Positions 28,008 through 37,560 of a stretch of DNA of 64,000 nt are shown piece after piece. The position numbers and the translations under genes are program-made. The notes beneath the pieces are model-generated. The model did no database searches. It was not told the origin of the DNA and was given only the letters and a program-made list of their open reading frames with translations. This DNA comes from Bremerella cremea (GTDB taxonomy: Bacteria > Planctomycetota > Planctomycetia > Pirellulales > Pirellulaceae), in the NCBI RefSeq assembly GCF_003335505.1, contig NZ_QPEX01000010.1, positions 558,001 to 622,000 of the forward strand, written 5' to 3'. Numbering within the stretch: the stretch's first letter is position 1; each line of letters starts with the position of its first letter.

Positions 28008-28053
28008 AAAGGCCGCTTCGACGCTCTTCGGACGTTGAAACGGCCTTTTTCTT
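28008..28053 (+). terminator. Terminator of the SHD1 gene
   Basis: AAAGGCCG pairs with CGGCCTTT, extended by an imperfect inner stem, with a T-rich tail (TTTTTCTTT). It begins 30 bp after the stop at 27978. Confidence 0.8.
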
Positions 28054-28096
28054 TGAAGTGACCAAGCGTCGCCTCGTGGGCGGATACCGGCCCCAA

Positions 28097-28348
28097 TTAT
28101 TTCTTTTTCCGGGCCTCTAGAATGGCTTGGATCAGCGGTTCTGGCACCGAATCGGGCACTTGCTCTTCGGCAAATTGCTTACAACAGGTTTTGCCCAGCT
28201 TGATAGCCATGCGGTAATTTTCCAGATAGTGCTCGCAGCATGGGCAGCGCGATAGGTGAGTTTTCATCACGCACATCACGTCATCGGGAAGGTTACCATC
28301 TAGGTAATCCCCCATGAAGTCGTAAAGTTCCTTGCATGTCAGTTTCAT
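28097..28348 (-). CDS. Zinc-finger anti-sigma factor
   Basis: 83 residues from the ATG at 28348, one base after the sigma gene stop, which suggests coupled translation. The H31-x3-C35-x2-C38 motif with an upstream cysteine (C5) is the ZAS-type zinc site of anti-sigma domains, and the fold (short helices, KELYDFMGDYLDGNLPDD) fits. No membrane span is present, so it would be a soluble cytoplasmic anti-sigma factor that holds the ECF sigma factor encoded just upstream. An in-frame start at 28363 would add five residues and overlap the sigma gene. Confidence 0.88.
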   Translation of the reverse strand: MKLTCKELYDFMGDYLDGNLPDDVMCVMKTHLSRCPCCEHYLENYRMAIKLGKTCCKQFAEEQVPDSVPEPLIQAILEARKKK

Positions 28349-28349
28349 G

Positions 28350-28970
28350 TTAGTACCCGCCATTCATATGCGGATCCAACAGGGTCTTCAAAGCCTGTCG
28401 GGCTCGATGTAGCCGCGTCTTGACGGCTGAAACACTTAAATTTAATCGTGCCGCAGTTTCCTCTGTACTTAACTCTTCGATGTCACGAAGCAGCAATACG
28501 GTTCGGTAACTTTCTGGCAATTCTTCAATTCTTTGACGAACTATTTCGCGGGTTTCCCGGCTTTGAACTGCCGTATCAAACGTAACTGCCCAGGAAGGCT
28601 CGACTTGGTCACGGTGTCCATCAGCCACAAAGTGTGGCAGTAACTCTTCAACCGTTTTTTCCCGCTTGCGCTTTCGCGAACGCAACTTCATTAAGCAGGC
28701 GTTCACCACAATGCGGTGCAACCAGGTCGAGAGCTTCGAGTTCCCCTCGAAATCGCCCACCGCTTTGAAGGCCGAAAGAAAGGCGTCCTGAACGGCATCT
28801 TGTGCGTCCTGGTCTTGCCCGAGAAAGCGTTTGGCGACTACCAATAAACGACCGCTGTACGAACGGACCAAGAATTCGTACGCATCGTCTTCCTGGCGGC
28901 GAAGTGCTTCGATCAGCTCTTCTTCCGTCTTCCATGAGCTCGTTGGTAATTCTTGTCCCATGCTTTCCAT
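28350..28970 (-). CDS. ECF RNA polymerase sigma factor (RpoE-like)
   Basis: 206 residues from the ATG at 28970; alternatives are ATG 28961 and TTG 28988. Region 2 is at about residues 22-95 (DAYEFLVRSYSGRLLVVAKRFLG; DAQDAVQDAFLSAFKAV; STWLHRIVVNACLMKLRSRKRKRE). Region 4 is at about 140-195 with ELPESYRTVLLLRDIEELSTEE and the recognition helix in LNLSVSAVKTRLHRARQAL. This is a typical group of ECF factors controlled by ZAS anti-sigma proteins, and such a gene follows immediately. Its regulon is not evident here. Confidence 0.95.
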   Translation of the reverse strand: MESMGQELPTSSWKTEEELIEALRRQEDDAYEFLVRSYSGRLLVVAKRFLGQDQDAQDAVQDAFLSAFKAVGDFEGNSKLSTWLHRIVVNACLMKLRSRKRKREKTVEELLPHFVADGHRDQVEPSWAVTFDTAVQSRETREIVRQRIEELPESYRTVLLLRDIEELSTEETAARLNLSVSAVKTRLHRARQALKTLLDPHMNGGY

Positions 28971-29283
28971 AGCAGCCAAAAATAGCAAATCGGCGGTTCG
29001 CCGTCTACGAGCATCTCGTATCTAGCCCCCCGCCTGGTAATTCGACGCCACCAGAACCGATCCCCCACAATCGGAACAATCCGAAGAAAGCCCCAAAATC
29101 GCCATGATTTGGCTCGTTCCCCGAGTGAAGTACGTACGCCCATCAACTTTGGTCCATGAAACAGGCGACTTAGCATAGAGAACGACCGTGTGTTGTTCCC
29201 CTTCCGAGAACAGACTAAATTGAACACGGGCACGGCACGCTAAAGTTATCTCTTGCTTATTACAGGGGGGGAGTACGATTTCT
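28971..29283. other. Divergent region between ECF sigma and ceramidase-like genes
   Basis: About 313 bp with no supported gene; the short minus-strand frames here have no recognisable product. It must hold the promoters of both flanking genes, but I saw no convincing -35/-10 pair. The right end carries a G-rich SD (GGGGGGGAG) before the GTG at 29284. Confidence 0.4.
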
Positions 29284-30717
29284 GTGCGATTTCTTACCGT
29301 CATAGTCGCGATGGCTACCTGGGCGATCGTTTCGTGGGCTGCCCCGCCTACTTTGCTTGCCGCTCCGCTGCAGTTTTCGATCGGCCACGTTGATATCACG
29401 CCTGACCTTGCCCAAAACAAGGCCGTTTGGCTGGCAGGTTACTACCATGGCCGAGCCGCCACGGACATTCACGACCGCCTCAATGCGCGAGGGATTTTGC
29501 TATCCGACGGGCAGCAATCGGTTGCAATTGTCAGTCTCGACCTGATCGGCTGGTCGTTGCCTTCGACACTTAGAATTCGCCAACAACTGCCAGAAGTCGA
29601 CTACGTGATGGTCTGCAGTACCCATAGCCACGAAGGGCCAGACACGATAGGTCTTTGGGGCGAATCGGTCATCAAGTCTGGTGTCGACGACGCTTACAAC
29701 CACCGCGTAGAACGGGCCGTCGTGACTCTCGTCAAACAGCTCAGCACGACACTCAAGCCGGTCACCGCGCAGTTTGGCACGATCGACCGCCCTGAGTTGG
29801 TCCACGATAGCCGTTTGCCGATTGTGATCGATTCGACCATACGAGTCATCCAGTTCCGCTCACTGGTCGACAACACACCAGTCGGGCAACTTGTCCAAGG
29901 AACGGCACACCCAGAAGCGTTAGGCTCGAAGAACACACAAATCACGGCCGACTTTCCTTACTATACGCAAAAGCGACTTGAACAAGAGTATGCTTGTCCA
30001 ACCGTGTATGTGAGTGGCGCCATCGGCGGTCTCTTGGCTCCTCCTCAGGATGGCATCGTCGATCAAAGTAACCAGCCTGTTCACCCGGGTAACTTCGAGT
30101 ACGCGGAAGCTTATGGGAACGCAGTTGGCCAAGCGGTGATCGATGCCGTGCAGGCTAGCCGCCCCATCCCTTTAACCCCGATCGTTATCCAGCGCGAAGA
30201 AGTCGCTATACCGATCGACAATCCCTTATACCGCATCGCCCGTTCCCTGAACGTTATCCGCCGGGACAGCTACGAATGGACCGGCAATTCAAAATCTTGG
30301 GGGAAACCAATTACTCGGCAATTTCGCCCTGAACGGGGAGCGATTGTTTCTGAAGTCGCAGTAGTTTCGCTTGGGCCGTTGCGATTGCTAGGCATCCCAG
30401 GCGAGCTTTACCCTGAATTGGTCACCGGTGATGTACCGAACCCGCCCATGCCGCATGTCGACTATCCGGAAGCCCCGATCGAGCCGATCGTAAGAGACTT
30501 ACTCGGCAACCATCCCTGGATGCTGATGGGCCTGGCCAATGATGAAATCGGGTACATCATCCCCAAACGACAATGGGACCGCGATCCTCCGTTTGCCTAT
30601 GGCCGCAGCATGTCTCAGTATGGCGAAATCAACAGCTGCAGCCCTGAGGTCGGCCCGATCATCATGCAGACACTCGCTGAATTGTGCGAGCGTTCCGAGA
30701 TCACAAACGGCAACTAG
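29284..30717 (+). CDS. Secreted neutral/alkaline ceramidase-like protein
   Basis: 477 residues from a GTG with a strong G-rich SD. Signal peptide at 1-27. The N-terminal ceramidase-type core is visible: FSIGHVDITP, DRLNARGILLSDG, and the metal-binding-like HSHEGPD near residues 114-120. The GDVSPN nucleophile motif of true neutral ceramidases is not present; the aligned position reads SGAIGG. It is therefore better called a member of the wider ceramidase-like superfamily, with uncertain amidase activity. The C-terminal part (GIPGELYPEL, ANDEIGYIIP) is shared across the family. It ends 16 bp from the convergent TPR gene. Confidence 0.8.
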   Translation: MRFLTVIVAMATWAIVSWAAPPTLLAAPLQFSIGHVDITPDLAQNKAVWLAGYYHGRAATDIHDRLNARGILLSDGQQSVAIVSLDLIGWSLPSTLRIRQQLPEVDYVMVCSTHSHEGPDTIGLWGESVIKSGVDDAYNHRVERAVVTLVKQLSTTLKPVTAQFGTIDRPELVHDSRLPIVIDSTIRVIQFRSLVDNTPVGQLVQGTAHPEALGSKNTQITADFPYYTQKRLEQEYACPTVYVSGAIGGLLAPPQDGIVDQSNQPVHPGNFEYAEAYGNAVGQAVIDAVQASRPIPLTPIVIQREEVAIPIDNPLYRIARSLNVIRRDSYEWTGNSKSWGKPITRQFRPERGAIVSEVAVVSLGPLRLLGIPGELYPELVTGDVPNPPMPHVDYPEAPIEPIVRDLLGNHPWMLMGLANDEIGYIIPKRQWDRDPPFAYGRSMSQYGEINSCSPEVGPIIMQTLAELCERSEITNGN

Positions 30718-30733
30718 CCAAGGAATGGCCGGC

Positions 30734-31801
30734 TTAGTTCACCGGTGGCAGTAAACGAGGTGGTTCCAACTCCGGAGCGGGCGGAACCCTGTTGGTCTCG
30801 ACGGGACGGTTGATCGAACGGACCGGATTGTTCCGCGATTGATCGCTAATGAATGTTGCGTTCCCCTGAGCAGGTGCGGCCATCTGCGGCAAGCTGGGCT
30901 GCTCGCTTTGAATGCGGCGCAACATCTCTTCCGCTGGTTTCAAAGTGGCATCTGCCGCCAGGGCATTTTGAAAAGCGGACGCTGCCCGTGCCGTATCTCC
31001 TTTGCGATACAACAGGAACCCTAAGTTGTACTGCCCCTTGGCATCTCCATGGGCATAAACAAGTTGAGAAAGGGCCTCTTCATTACGACCAGCTTCCACC
31101 AAGACCATCGCCAGATTGTTGCGATAACGAGGATCTTCCGGGGCAATTACCGTTGCCTTGTGGAAGTTACCCATCGCCTCTTCCTTGCGTCCCATCCGGG
31201 CCAGACAAAGCCCCATATCGTTGCAGATAATGGCATCTTCCGGGTGATACTTGGCCGCTTTTTCGTAAATCGTAAGCGACTCTTCCAGGCGATTGCTACG
31301 ATGCAGCAACCGGCCATAACTAATCAAAGCAACCCGATGCTTGGGAAACTTCTCTAGGCAAGTTTTATACTGACGCTCGGCCGCCTCGAAGTTGCGTCCG
31401 TTCTCCATCATCCGTGCGGCGTTCATATAAACTTCCGCGTTTACCTCGTCGGGCATGTTCGAGAGGCTGATGGGATCGTCGTCGGCGACCTTGGGCTCGT
31501 GGGCTGCGTGAACGGGGTTCGGAGCAGGCGTGAAGAAGCCCGTGATCGAGCTACCCGCTTTCTTAAAAGCGGAAGTGATCGAGTTCCCCGAGGACGGTTC
31601 TTCCCCAGCAAACTGCACCAAACGCAGCTTGCTCCCTTCGTTGGTCTCGGCAGAGATTCGGCTGACCTGATGAATTGGCTTGGGGCGTTCGGCACCCATG
31701 CCCAAAGTGGGGGCAACGATCAATGCTTGCACCGACAATCCGACACAAAGCAGGTCACGGGTGCAGGTTTTTAAAACGCTCTTCGCGATAGTCTTTCGCA
31801 T
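30734..31801 (-). CDS. tadD: TadD-like TPR protein of the Tad pilus locus
   Basis: 355 residues from the ATG at 31801, giving a basic N-terminus and hydrophobic segment (MRKTIAKSVLKTCTRD, then LLCVGLSVQALIVAP); a longer frame to 31843 is less likely. The central part has about five TPR units (AARMMENGRNFEAAERQYKTCLEKFP; YGRLLHRSNRLEESLTIYEKAAKYHP; NDMGLCLARMGRKEEAMGNFHKA; NNLAMVLVEAGRNEEALSQL), and the tail is Pro-rich. TadD is a TPR protein needed for Flp pilus assembly, and this gene is last in the locus, its usual place. The symbol rests mainly on context. Confidence 0.75.
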   Translation of the reverse strand: MRKTIAKSVLKTCTRDLLCVGLSVQALIVAPTLGMGAERPKPIHQVSRISAETNEGSKLRLVQFAGEEPSSGNSITSAFKKAGSSITGFFTPAPNPVHAAHEPKVADDDPISLSNMPDEVNAEVYMNAARMMENGRNFEAAERQYKTCLEKFPKHRVALISYGRLLHRSNRLEESLTIYEKAAKYHPEDAIICNDMGLCLARMGRKEEAMGNFHKATVIAPEDPRYRNNLAMVLVEAGRNEEALSQLVYAHGDAKGQYNLGFLLYRKGDTARAASAFQNALAADATLKPAEEMLRRIQSEQPSLPQMAAPAQGNATFISDQSRNNPVRSINRPVETNRVPPAPELEPPRLLPPVN

Positions 31802-32015
31802 CGATCCCTTGCAGGGCCCTTGCGGACCATTGCCTCCATGCACTGGTTTGGGTTCGCCTGCCGATGCCCGCTAGCAATAGGGCAGTCTGCAATGATTATT
31901 TCTTCTTTTCATTGCATCGGCATTTTAGTGGCGAGCACTCTAGCGATTTGCGTAAACCTCGATGCGAGTCCCCACACACATCGAGGTTTTGATTGCAGCG
32001 GACATCAGTCTGCGT

Positions 32016-32552
32016 TTATTGATCCGCGTTTGCGGGCAATCGTGGTGCCGGGATCGTGGCACGTTCGCGGCGGTAGACATCGTCAATGTAGTCGGCCGAG
32101 CGACCAATCGGTTGGTTGGGACTGACCAGCACTTCCGTGGCATCTGCGTTGCCGACCAGATCCTGCAAGGCCGCATGCACGGCAGCAATGCGGGTATTGG
32201 TCTCTTCTTCGGTCAGCCCACGCATGACAAACACCATGCGGCGATCTTCTGCCGACATAAGAATTTGACGCACCTTCAATTTGCCAGAATGCGTAAGAAC
32301 AACCTCGTTGTTCACTGGCTCAAAGTTATGGTCACTCAAGGTATTTTGCAACCGAATACCGGCTGCTGTCATTTGGTCGAAGTAATTTCGCACGGAAGCA
32401 CGATCTTGCTCGACAAAAGGAGCTGGCCAGCACTTGTTGCGAGCGTAATCGAGACGGACTCGTCCCCACATCTCGTTCCAACCCGCTTGGCTGACAGAGC
32501 AGAATAGCAGAGACGCCAAAATGGTTTTGGTAAATAGGTTGCCGATCTTCAT
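32016..32552 (-). CDS. Small secreted protein inside the Tad locus, unknown function
   Basis: 178 residues with a signal peptide (MKIGNLFTKTILASLLFCSVSQA) and a mature part that begins with a Trp-rich stretch (WNEMWGRVRLDYARNKCWP). The core looks like an alpha/beta domain (FEPVNNEVVLTHSGKLKVRQILM; RRMVFVMRGLTEEETNTRIAAVHAAL), which resembles secretin-associated or BON-like modules but is not assignable. Since no CpaD/RcpB gene is seen in the locus, this could be a lineage-specific outer-membrane or periplasmic part of the pilus machine. It lies 163 bp after tadC and 214 bp before tadD. Confidence 0.7.
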   Translation of the reverse strand: MKIGNLFTKTILASLLFCSVSQAGWNEMWGRVRLDYARNKCWPAPFVEQDRASVRNYFDQMTAAGIRLQNTLSDHNFEPVNNEVVLTHSGKLKVRQILMSAEDRRMVFVMRGLTEEETNTRIAAVHAALQDLVGNADATEVLVSPNQPIGRSADYIDDVYRRERATIPAPRLPANADQ

Positions 32553-32715
32553 GCGTGGCCGCCTTCCGTGGGTTCTCGCCGGGGTCCATGCCGCCTCTGC
32601 TGACCTGAGGCGCGCTATTCTCGTTCAGAGAAGGAATCGACATGACAACAGCCAGGGCAATACATGACCTGCCCTGGCCGTTATGAAAGATAAAATCGTT
32701 AATCTCGACGTAATC

Positions 32716-33684
32716 TTACGAGTTCGCTGCCATCATTGGCAGCATCTCGCGAACAACCGTAATCGCAGCTGGTCCGACAAGCACCACGAAAATCCCCGGG
32801 AAAATGAAGAACACTAGGGGGAAGATCATTTTCACCGCCGTCTTGGCCGCCTTCTCTTCGGCGATCTGCCGCCGACGGGTACGCATGGCATCGCTTTGAA
32901 CGCGGAGGGCCTGGGCGACGCTGGAACCGAACTTGTCTGCCTGAATCAAAATCGCGGCGAGCGAACGGAGATCTTCCACGCCGGTTCGCTGGCCAAGTTC
33001 ATGCAGCACGTCGACGCGAGCGCGTCCCATTTGCAGTTGGAAGTTGCACATGCCGAACTCTTCGGCGATCACGCGATAGGTTTTCTTCATTTCTTCGGCC
33101 ACACGTCGCATGGCCTGGTCTAAACCGAGCCCCGCTTCCACACACACCACCATCAAGTCGAGCGCGTCTGGCAGGCCACGAAAGATCTGCTCCTTGCGTT
33201 TCTTCCCCAAGTACCACAAGCCAACTTCCGGCAAGTAGAAGAAGAACCCTAAGACAATCCCGGCCTTTAAGATTCCAAAGAGGGAATAGTCTCCGAGAAC
33301 GAAAAACGTTCCACCGCCAAATAGTAAACCGCAAATCAGTCCGGCGAACTTCAAGCTTAAGAAGGTCGTCGGTGCCGCTTCGCTGCGAAAGCCGGCGTGC
33401 GATAGCCGATCTTTCAACTTGATCGCATCTTTCGCGTTGGTCGGCTGCATTGGCTTGGCTAACGCGGGCGAGGCCTTTTCGAGCGCCCTGCCAAGAGCAT
33501 TCCCCTTGGCCCCTTTGTCGTTACGACCGCCCCGCAGATACGGATCTTTTAAGCCGTCAAGCCGATCTTCGGCTCGGCTCTTATCTTTGAAAAACGTGTC
33601 GGCCAGAAAATAAATTCCCGTCGCGATAAGTCCAAAGACAGCTACCGCAATAATCAAGACGCCGTTGGTACCTGATTCAAACAT
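32716..33684 (-). CDS. tadC: Tad pilus inner-membrane platform protein TadC
   Basis: 322 residues with a type II secretion F-domain. There is an N-terminal span (about 5-27), two central spans (112-150), a long cytoplasmic helical region with GLPDALDLMVVCVEAGLGLDQAMRRVAEEM, and C-terminal spans ending VFFIFPGIFVVLVGPAAITV. With TadB it forms the platform that the CpaF/TadA ATPase drives. The gap to tadB is only 7 bp, so the two are surely cotranscribed. Confidence 0.93.
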   Translation of the reverse strand: MFESGTNGVLIIAVAVFGLIATGIYFLADTFFKDKSRAEDRLDGLKDPYLRGGRNDKGAKGNALGRALEKASPALAKPMQPTNAKDAIKLKDRLSHAGFRSEAAPTTFLSLKFAGLICGLLFGGGTFFVLGDYSLFGILKAGIVLGFFFYLPEVGLWYLGKKRKEQIFRGLPDALDLMVVCVEAGLGLDQAMRRVAEEMKKTYRVIAEEFGMCNFQLQMGRARVDVLHELGQRTGVEDLRSLAAILIQADKFGSSVAQALRVQSDAMRTRRRQIAEEKAAKTAVKMIFPLVFFIFPGIFVVLVGPAAITVVREMLPMMAANS

Positions 33685-33691
33685 GGCTCGC

Positions 33692-34654
33692 TTACACCTT
33701 GATATCGATGATTTTCTTAATGACCCAAGCCCCGATCAACTGCATCACAACCGCACCGGCCAACATTTGTTGCCCTAAAGGATCGGTAAACAACGTCATC
33801 ACGTAAGTGGGATTCAAGTACCACATCACGCCAAACAAAACAGGTGGCATGCCTAACAGCACGATCCCAGAGATACGTCCTTCGCCGGTCAGTGCTTGGA
33901 TTTGGCCAAACAACTCCATGCGTTGACGAACCAGACGACCAATTTTGTCGAGAATTTCCGCGAGATCACCACCCGTTTGCCGCTGCAAAATGACCGCCGT
34001 TCCGAAGAACTTCAAGTCGAGGTTGGGAACACGGTCGGTCATATCGACGATCGCTTCTTCGAGCGGCACGCCCAAATTTTGCGATTCGAACACCTTGCGG
34101 AACTCGCCCCCAATCGGATCGAGCATTTCTTCGCTCACCAAGTGGAAACCAGCCCCAAGACTATGACCAGCACGCAAAGCGCGCGCGATGAGTTCTAATG
34201 CGTCCGGAAGTTGCTCGCCAAATTTGGTCAGGCGTTTGCCTCGCTTGTACCAAACATATCCCAACGGGCAGAAACCTAAGAGGACGGCCAACAGAGGCCC
34301 CACATAGAACGGCAGGCCCAGCAAAAAAGGTATTACCGCAGCACCACCCGCCAACGCTGCGGTAAGGGTAAGGAAGTTCGCGACGGAGGTATCCATTGCG
34401 GCTTGGTCCAAGTAGAGCCGCAAATTGAAATACTGCGCGATAAAGTCCTCGATCGCTCCGCCTACTTCGTCGGGGCGACTGAGAATTCCACCCTGCTGTT
34501 CTGCTTTGCCTTGATCGGCCTTTCCGCGCCCGGTCAAGACCTCTAATCGTCCTTCAATTTCGGGATTGGCATCCCCACGAAACAACAGCGCTACGGCGCC
34601 TACCAAAGTAGCTACACCAACGAATACTGTAACGAGGATTACTAGCGTCAACAT
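33692..34654 (-). CDS. tadB: Tad pilus inner-membrane platform protein TadB
   Basis: 320 residues. N-terminal span (3-25), central spans (about 95-137), then the F-domain signature QLPDALELIARALRAGHSLGAGFHLVSEEM, LGVPLEEAIVDMTDRVPN, LKFFGTAVILQRQTGGDLAEIL, and two C-terminal spans. Partner of TadC in the pilus platform. It begins 24 bp after the cpaF stop. Confidence 0.94.
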   Translation of the reverse strand: MLTLVILVTVFVGVATLVGAVALLFRGDANPEIEGRLEVLTGRGKADQGKAEQQGGILSRPDEVGGAIEDFIAQYFNLRLYLDQAAMDTSVANFLTLTAALAGGAAVIPFLLGLPFYVGPLLAVLLGFCPLGYVWYKRGKRLTKFGEQLPDALELIARALRAGHSLGAGFHLVSEEMLDPIGGEFRKVFESQNLGVPLEEAIVDMTDRVPNLDLKFFGTAVILQRQTGGDLAEILDKIGRLVRQRMELFGQIQALTGEGRISGIVLLGMPPVLFGVMWYLNPTYVMTLFTDPLGQQMLAGAVVMQLIGAWVIKKIIDIKV

Positions 34655-34678
34655 GATCGCTTCTCTACTGTTTCCGAG

Positions 34679-35998
34679 TTAGTCTTCGAGCATCATTCGT
34701 TCACGGAACGCACTTGCGGGCAGACGAACGCCAGCCGATTCGAGCCGTTCCATGAAATTGGGACGAACACCTGTCGAGATGAAACGACCACGCGCGCGGC
34801 CCGTTTCATCGATACCCGACTGCTCGTAACGATAAATGTCTTGCATCACAACCGTCTCTTGCTCCATCCCGATCACCTCGGTAATGTGGGTCACGCGCCG
34901 CGGACCACCTTGCAAACGGTTGGCTTGAATAATCAAATCGACGGCGCTGGCGATCTGCTGTCGCATGGCTTTAACGGGCAATTCAAAGCCAGACATCGAA
35001 ATGAGCGTTTCAATACGCGCGATTGCATCGCGCGGCGTATTACTGTGAATCGTGGTCATCGAACCTTCGTGACCGGTGTTCATGGCCTGTAGCATGTCCA
35101 GCGTTTCGGCACCACGACACTCACCGATGATGATTCGTTCCGGTCGCATACGCAGGGCGTTTTTCACCAGGTCGGTCGCGGTGACGCCACCCTTCCCTTC
35201 CACGTTGGGTGGGCGTGTTTCCAGGCGGACCACGTGATCCTGTTGCAACTGAAGTTCCGCCGCGTCTTCGATCGTGACGATCCGTTCGGCACCGCTAATA
35301 AAGCTGGACAGCGTATTGAGCAGGGTCGTTTTACCAGAACCGGTACCCCCGGAGATGATGATATTCAAGCGAGCCTTGATGGCACCTTCCAACAGCATCA
35401 CCATCTCAGGCGTGAATGCTTTGTAGTTAAGTAGGTCTTCCAATTTCAGGGGATTGGAACCAAAGCGACGAATCGAAACGGCTGCACCATCCAAGGCCAG
35501 TGGCGGAATGATGGCGTTAAAACGCGAGCCGTCAGGCAGCCGCGCGTCGACCATTGGGCAGGTTTCGTCGACACGACGACCAACCTTCGACACGATGCGG
35601 TCGATGATTTGCAAGAGATGTTCGTTGTCGCGAAACTTCACACTGCTCAGTTCGAGCTTGCCGCTCTTTTCGCAATAGATCTGGTGAGGACCGTTGATCA
35701 GAATATCGCTGATCCCATGGTCTTTCAAAAGCAGTTCCAGCGGGCCTAGGCCGAACGTCTCGTCCAAGACTTCTTCAATCAGGCGTTCCCGCTCAGTTCG
35801 ATTGAGCAGCGTTTCTTCTGTGTCGCACAAATGCTCAACGACTAAACGAATCTCACGCCGGAGAACGTCCCCCTCCAATTCGCCGATCTTGGAAAGGTCG
35901 AGTTTGTCCACGAGTTTGCCGTGGATTTTCCGTTTCAGGTTCTCGAATTCTGCTTGCTTTGAGTTCGATACTTTGGGATCCGATACCGTTGGTCGCAT
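34679..35998 (-). CDS. cpaF: Tad/Flp pilus assembly ATPase (CpaF/TadA)
   Basis: 439 residues. An N-terminal helical domain precedes the VirB11-type ATPase: Walker [10 protein letters not shown] (217-225), Walker B-like [11 protein letters not shown], and the characteristic [18 protein letters not shown]. It hexamerises at the inner membrane and powers pilin extrusion or retraction. Good SD (AAGGA) before the ATG. It is followed tightly by tadB and tadC and preceded by a 314-bp gap, so a new transcript may start before it. Confidence 0.96.
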   Translation of the reverse strand: MRPTVSDPKVSNSKQAEFENLKRKIHGKLVDKLDLSKIGELEGDVLRREIRLVVEHLCDTEETLLNRTERERLIEEVLDETFGLGPLELLLKDHGISDILINGPHQIYCEKSGKLELSSVKFRDNEHLLQIIDRIVSKVGRRVDETCPMVDARLPDGSRFNAIIPPLALDGAAVSIRRFGSNPLKLEDLLNYKAFTPEMVMLLEGAIKARLNIIISGGTGSGKTTLLNTLSSFISGAERIVTIEDAAELQLQQDHVVRLETRPPNVEGKGGVTATDLVKNALRMRPERIIIGECRGAETLDMLQAMNTGHEGSMTTIHSNTPRDAIARIETLISMSGFELPVKAMRQQIASAVDLIIQANRLQGGPRRVTHITEVIGMEQETVVMQDIYRYEQSGIDETGRARGRFISTGVRPNFMERLESAGVRLPASAFRERMMLED

Positions 35999-36312
35999 GA
36001 TCCGATTCCTTCGTCTACTTGATGACAGCCCTGAATTCCCCTGCTTGCATGCCAGATTTCTGTTGGGCTAACCCCTCACGTTGCCGTGCCATCAGCATGC
36101 CGCAAAGCAGCGGCGAGATCGCAGGAGTGGAGCTACCCAAGGAGAAAAGGACCGAGCCAAGCAAGGGCTACGCAACGGTCCCTAAAAACATAGCTCACGT
36201 AAACTTGCGCGAGAGAGACGAAGTTCCGAAAATAGCAAACCGCACGGAATGTGCGGTCGTTACCAACTTCGCGGATAGGGATAGATAATCCGCGTTCGTT
36301 GCGAGGAAAAAT
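35999..36312. other. Gap within the Tad locus between cpaE and cpaF, with hairpins
   Basis: 314 bp, no supported gene. On the minus strand, reading from the cpaE stop, there is first a 7-bp hairpin (ACCGCAC 36239-36245 with GTGCGGT 36251-36257) with a weak T-rich tail. Next comes GGACCG/CGGTCC (36149-36181) with an inner AGCC/GGCT stem and the tail TTTTCTC. Either could attenuate transcription, so cpaF-tadB-tadC may form a separate unit. No clear promoter was found. Confidence 0.5.
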
Positions 36313-37560
36313 CTAGTCGGCAGCAGAAACTTCCGATTCTTCGGGCTTGGCCGCTTTTTCGTTCTTTGACGATAAGAAACCGAACCAACGTCCAATTCCC
36401 GACTTGCTTGCATTGGCCTTCTTGCTGCCGTCGCCCGCCAAAGATTCTGCCAAGCCAACCAACGCTTGCGTGATGCCGGCTCTCGGGGCTTGTTCGATCA
36501 GCGGCACCCCGTTATTCCGCACTTCCACCATCACGCGGTATTCATTGGGGATCTGCCAGTAGATCTCGCTACCAATCGTCTCTTGGGCTTTCTTCAAGCT
36601 GATTTCACCGTTGTCGAGACCAACACGGTTGACGATCACTTTCGTCTTCTCTTTAAGCCCGTCAATTTCTCCGAAGCTCATCATCAAACGGACCACATTC
36701 CGCAGACATGGCAGGTCCAATTGAATTGTCATCAAGTTGATATTGGATTCTCTCATGGCCACCATATCGAGGGCCGAATACGACTTCGAGGTGTCAATGA
36801 TCAAGTGCGTGAAGGTCGCTTTCATCAAACCAATCACACGCGTCAAGTCATCCGGCGAGATGGGCGCTTCGTCTTGCAATTGCACCGGGCGTGGCAGCAG
36901 ATACAAGCCGCTGCTATGTCTGGTTAGCGAGCGCTTCAGCAAGTTGAAGTCGAGTCGCTTGATATTCTGTGCGACATCGAGCAATGTGTAATCCGGAATA
37001 GTATCCAGAAACACGTCGCTGTCTCCCAGTGCCAGGTCGAGGTCGATCAGCGCAACGTTGTTCTCTTCTTTGCTCGCAAGAATACAGCCCAAATTTACTG
37101 CTAAGCTGGTCGCGCCAACGCCACCGGTTGCGCCACATACGGTGATCACCTTACAGCTTCGCGATTTGGTGCTTCCCTTGCCGAAACGTTGGTGGCCGAT
37201 TCGTTCCAGGGCGCTGACCAGGTCTTCAATGCCCAGCGGTTGCGTAAGAAACTCTTTGGCACCGGCCCGCATGGCGCGCAAGATCAATTGGCCATCGCTG
37301 GATCCACTTACTACCAGAATGCTGCAATCTGGTGTGCTCTCGTGGACCTCTTGAATCAAGCGTACCGCTTTGTCTGGGTCGGAATCGATGGACACGATCC
37401 CAATGTCAGGATTGGTTTGTCCAACCACATCGGCGAAGAATTCATATCGCGAACACTCCGCTTCGAGCCAGACAATATCCATCCCCAACAGGGTCGATTT
37501 TAACGTTTCTCGCGATGAGTCCTTCGGATCGACCAGAGCGACTCGTAATACATTGCTCAT
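36313..37560 (-). CDS. cpaE: Tad pilus localisation protein CpaE/TadZ (receiver-like plus ParA-like ATPase)
   Basis: 415 residues. Residues 1-118 form an atypical receiver domain (ALVDPKDSSRETL; IGIVSIDSDPD; AMRAGAKEFLTQPL) in which the usual lysine before the final loop is replaced (TQPLG). Residues 135-390 are a MinD/ParA-like ATPase whose P-loop reads GATGGVGATS (143-152), lacking both lysines of the deviant Walker A motif. Such degenerate P-loops occur in TadZ proteins, which place the pilus machine at the pole. The following DLDLALGDSDVFLD and tail Lys-rich segment fit. Its ATPase activity is doubtful. Confidence 0.9.
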   Translation of the reverse strand: MSNVLRVALVDPKDSSRETLKSTLLGMDIVWLEAECSRYEFFADVVGQTNPDIGIVSIDSDPDKAVRLIQEVHESTPDCSILVVSGSSDGQLILRAMRAGAKEFLTQPLGIEDLVSALERIGHQRFGKGSTKSRSCKVITVCGATGGVGATSLAVNLGCILASKEENNVALIDLDLALGDSDVFLDTIPDYTLLDVAQNIKRLDFNLLKRSLTRHSSGLYLLPRPVQLQDEAPISPDDLTRVIGLMKATFTHLIIDTSKSYSALDMVAMRESNINLMTIQLDLPCLRNVVRLMMSFGEIDGLKEKTKVIVNRVGLDNGEISLKKAQETIGSEIYWQIPNEYRVMVEVRNNGVPLIEQAPRAGITQALVGLAESLAGDGSKKANASKSGIGRWFGFLSSKNEKAAKPEESEVSAAD

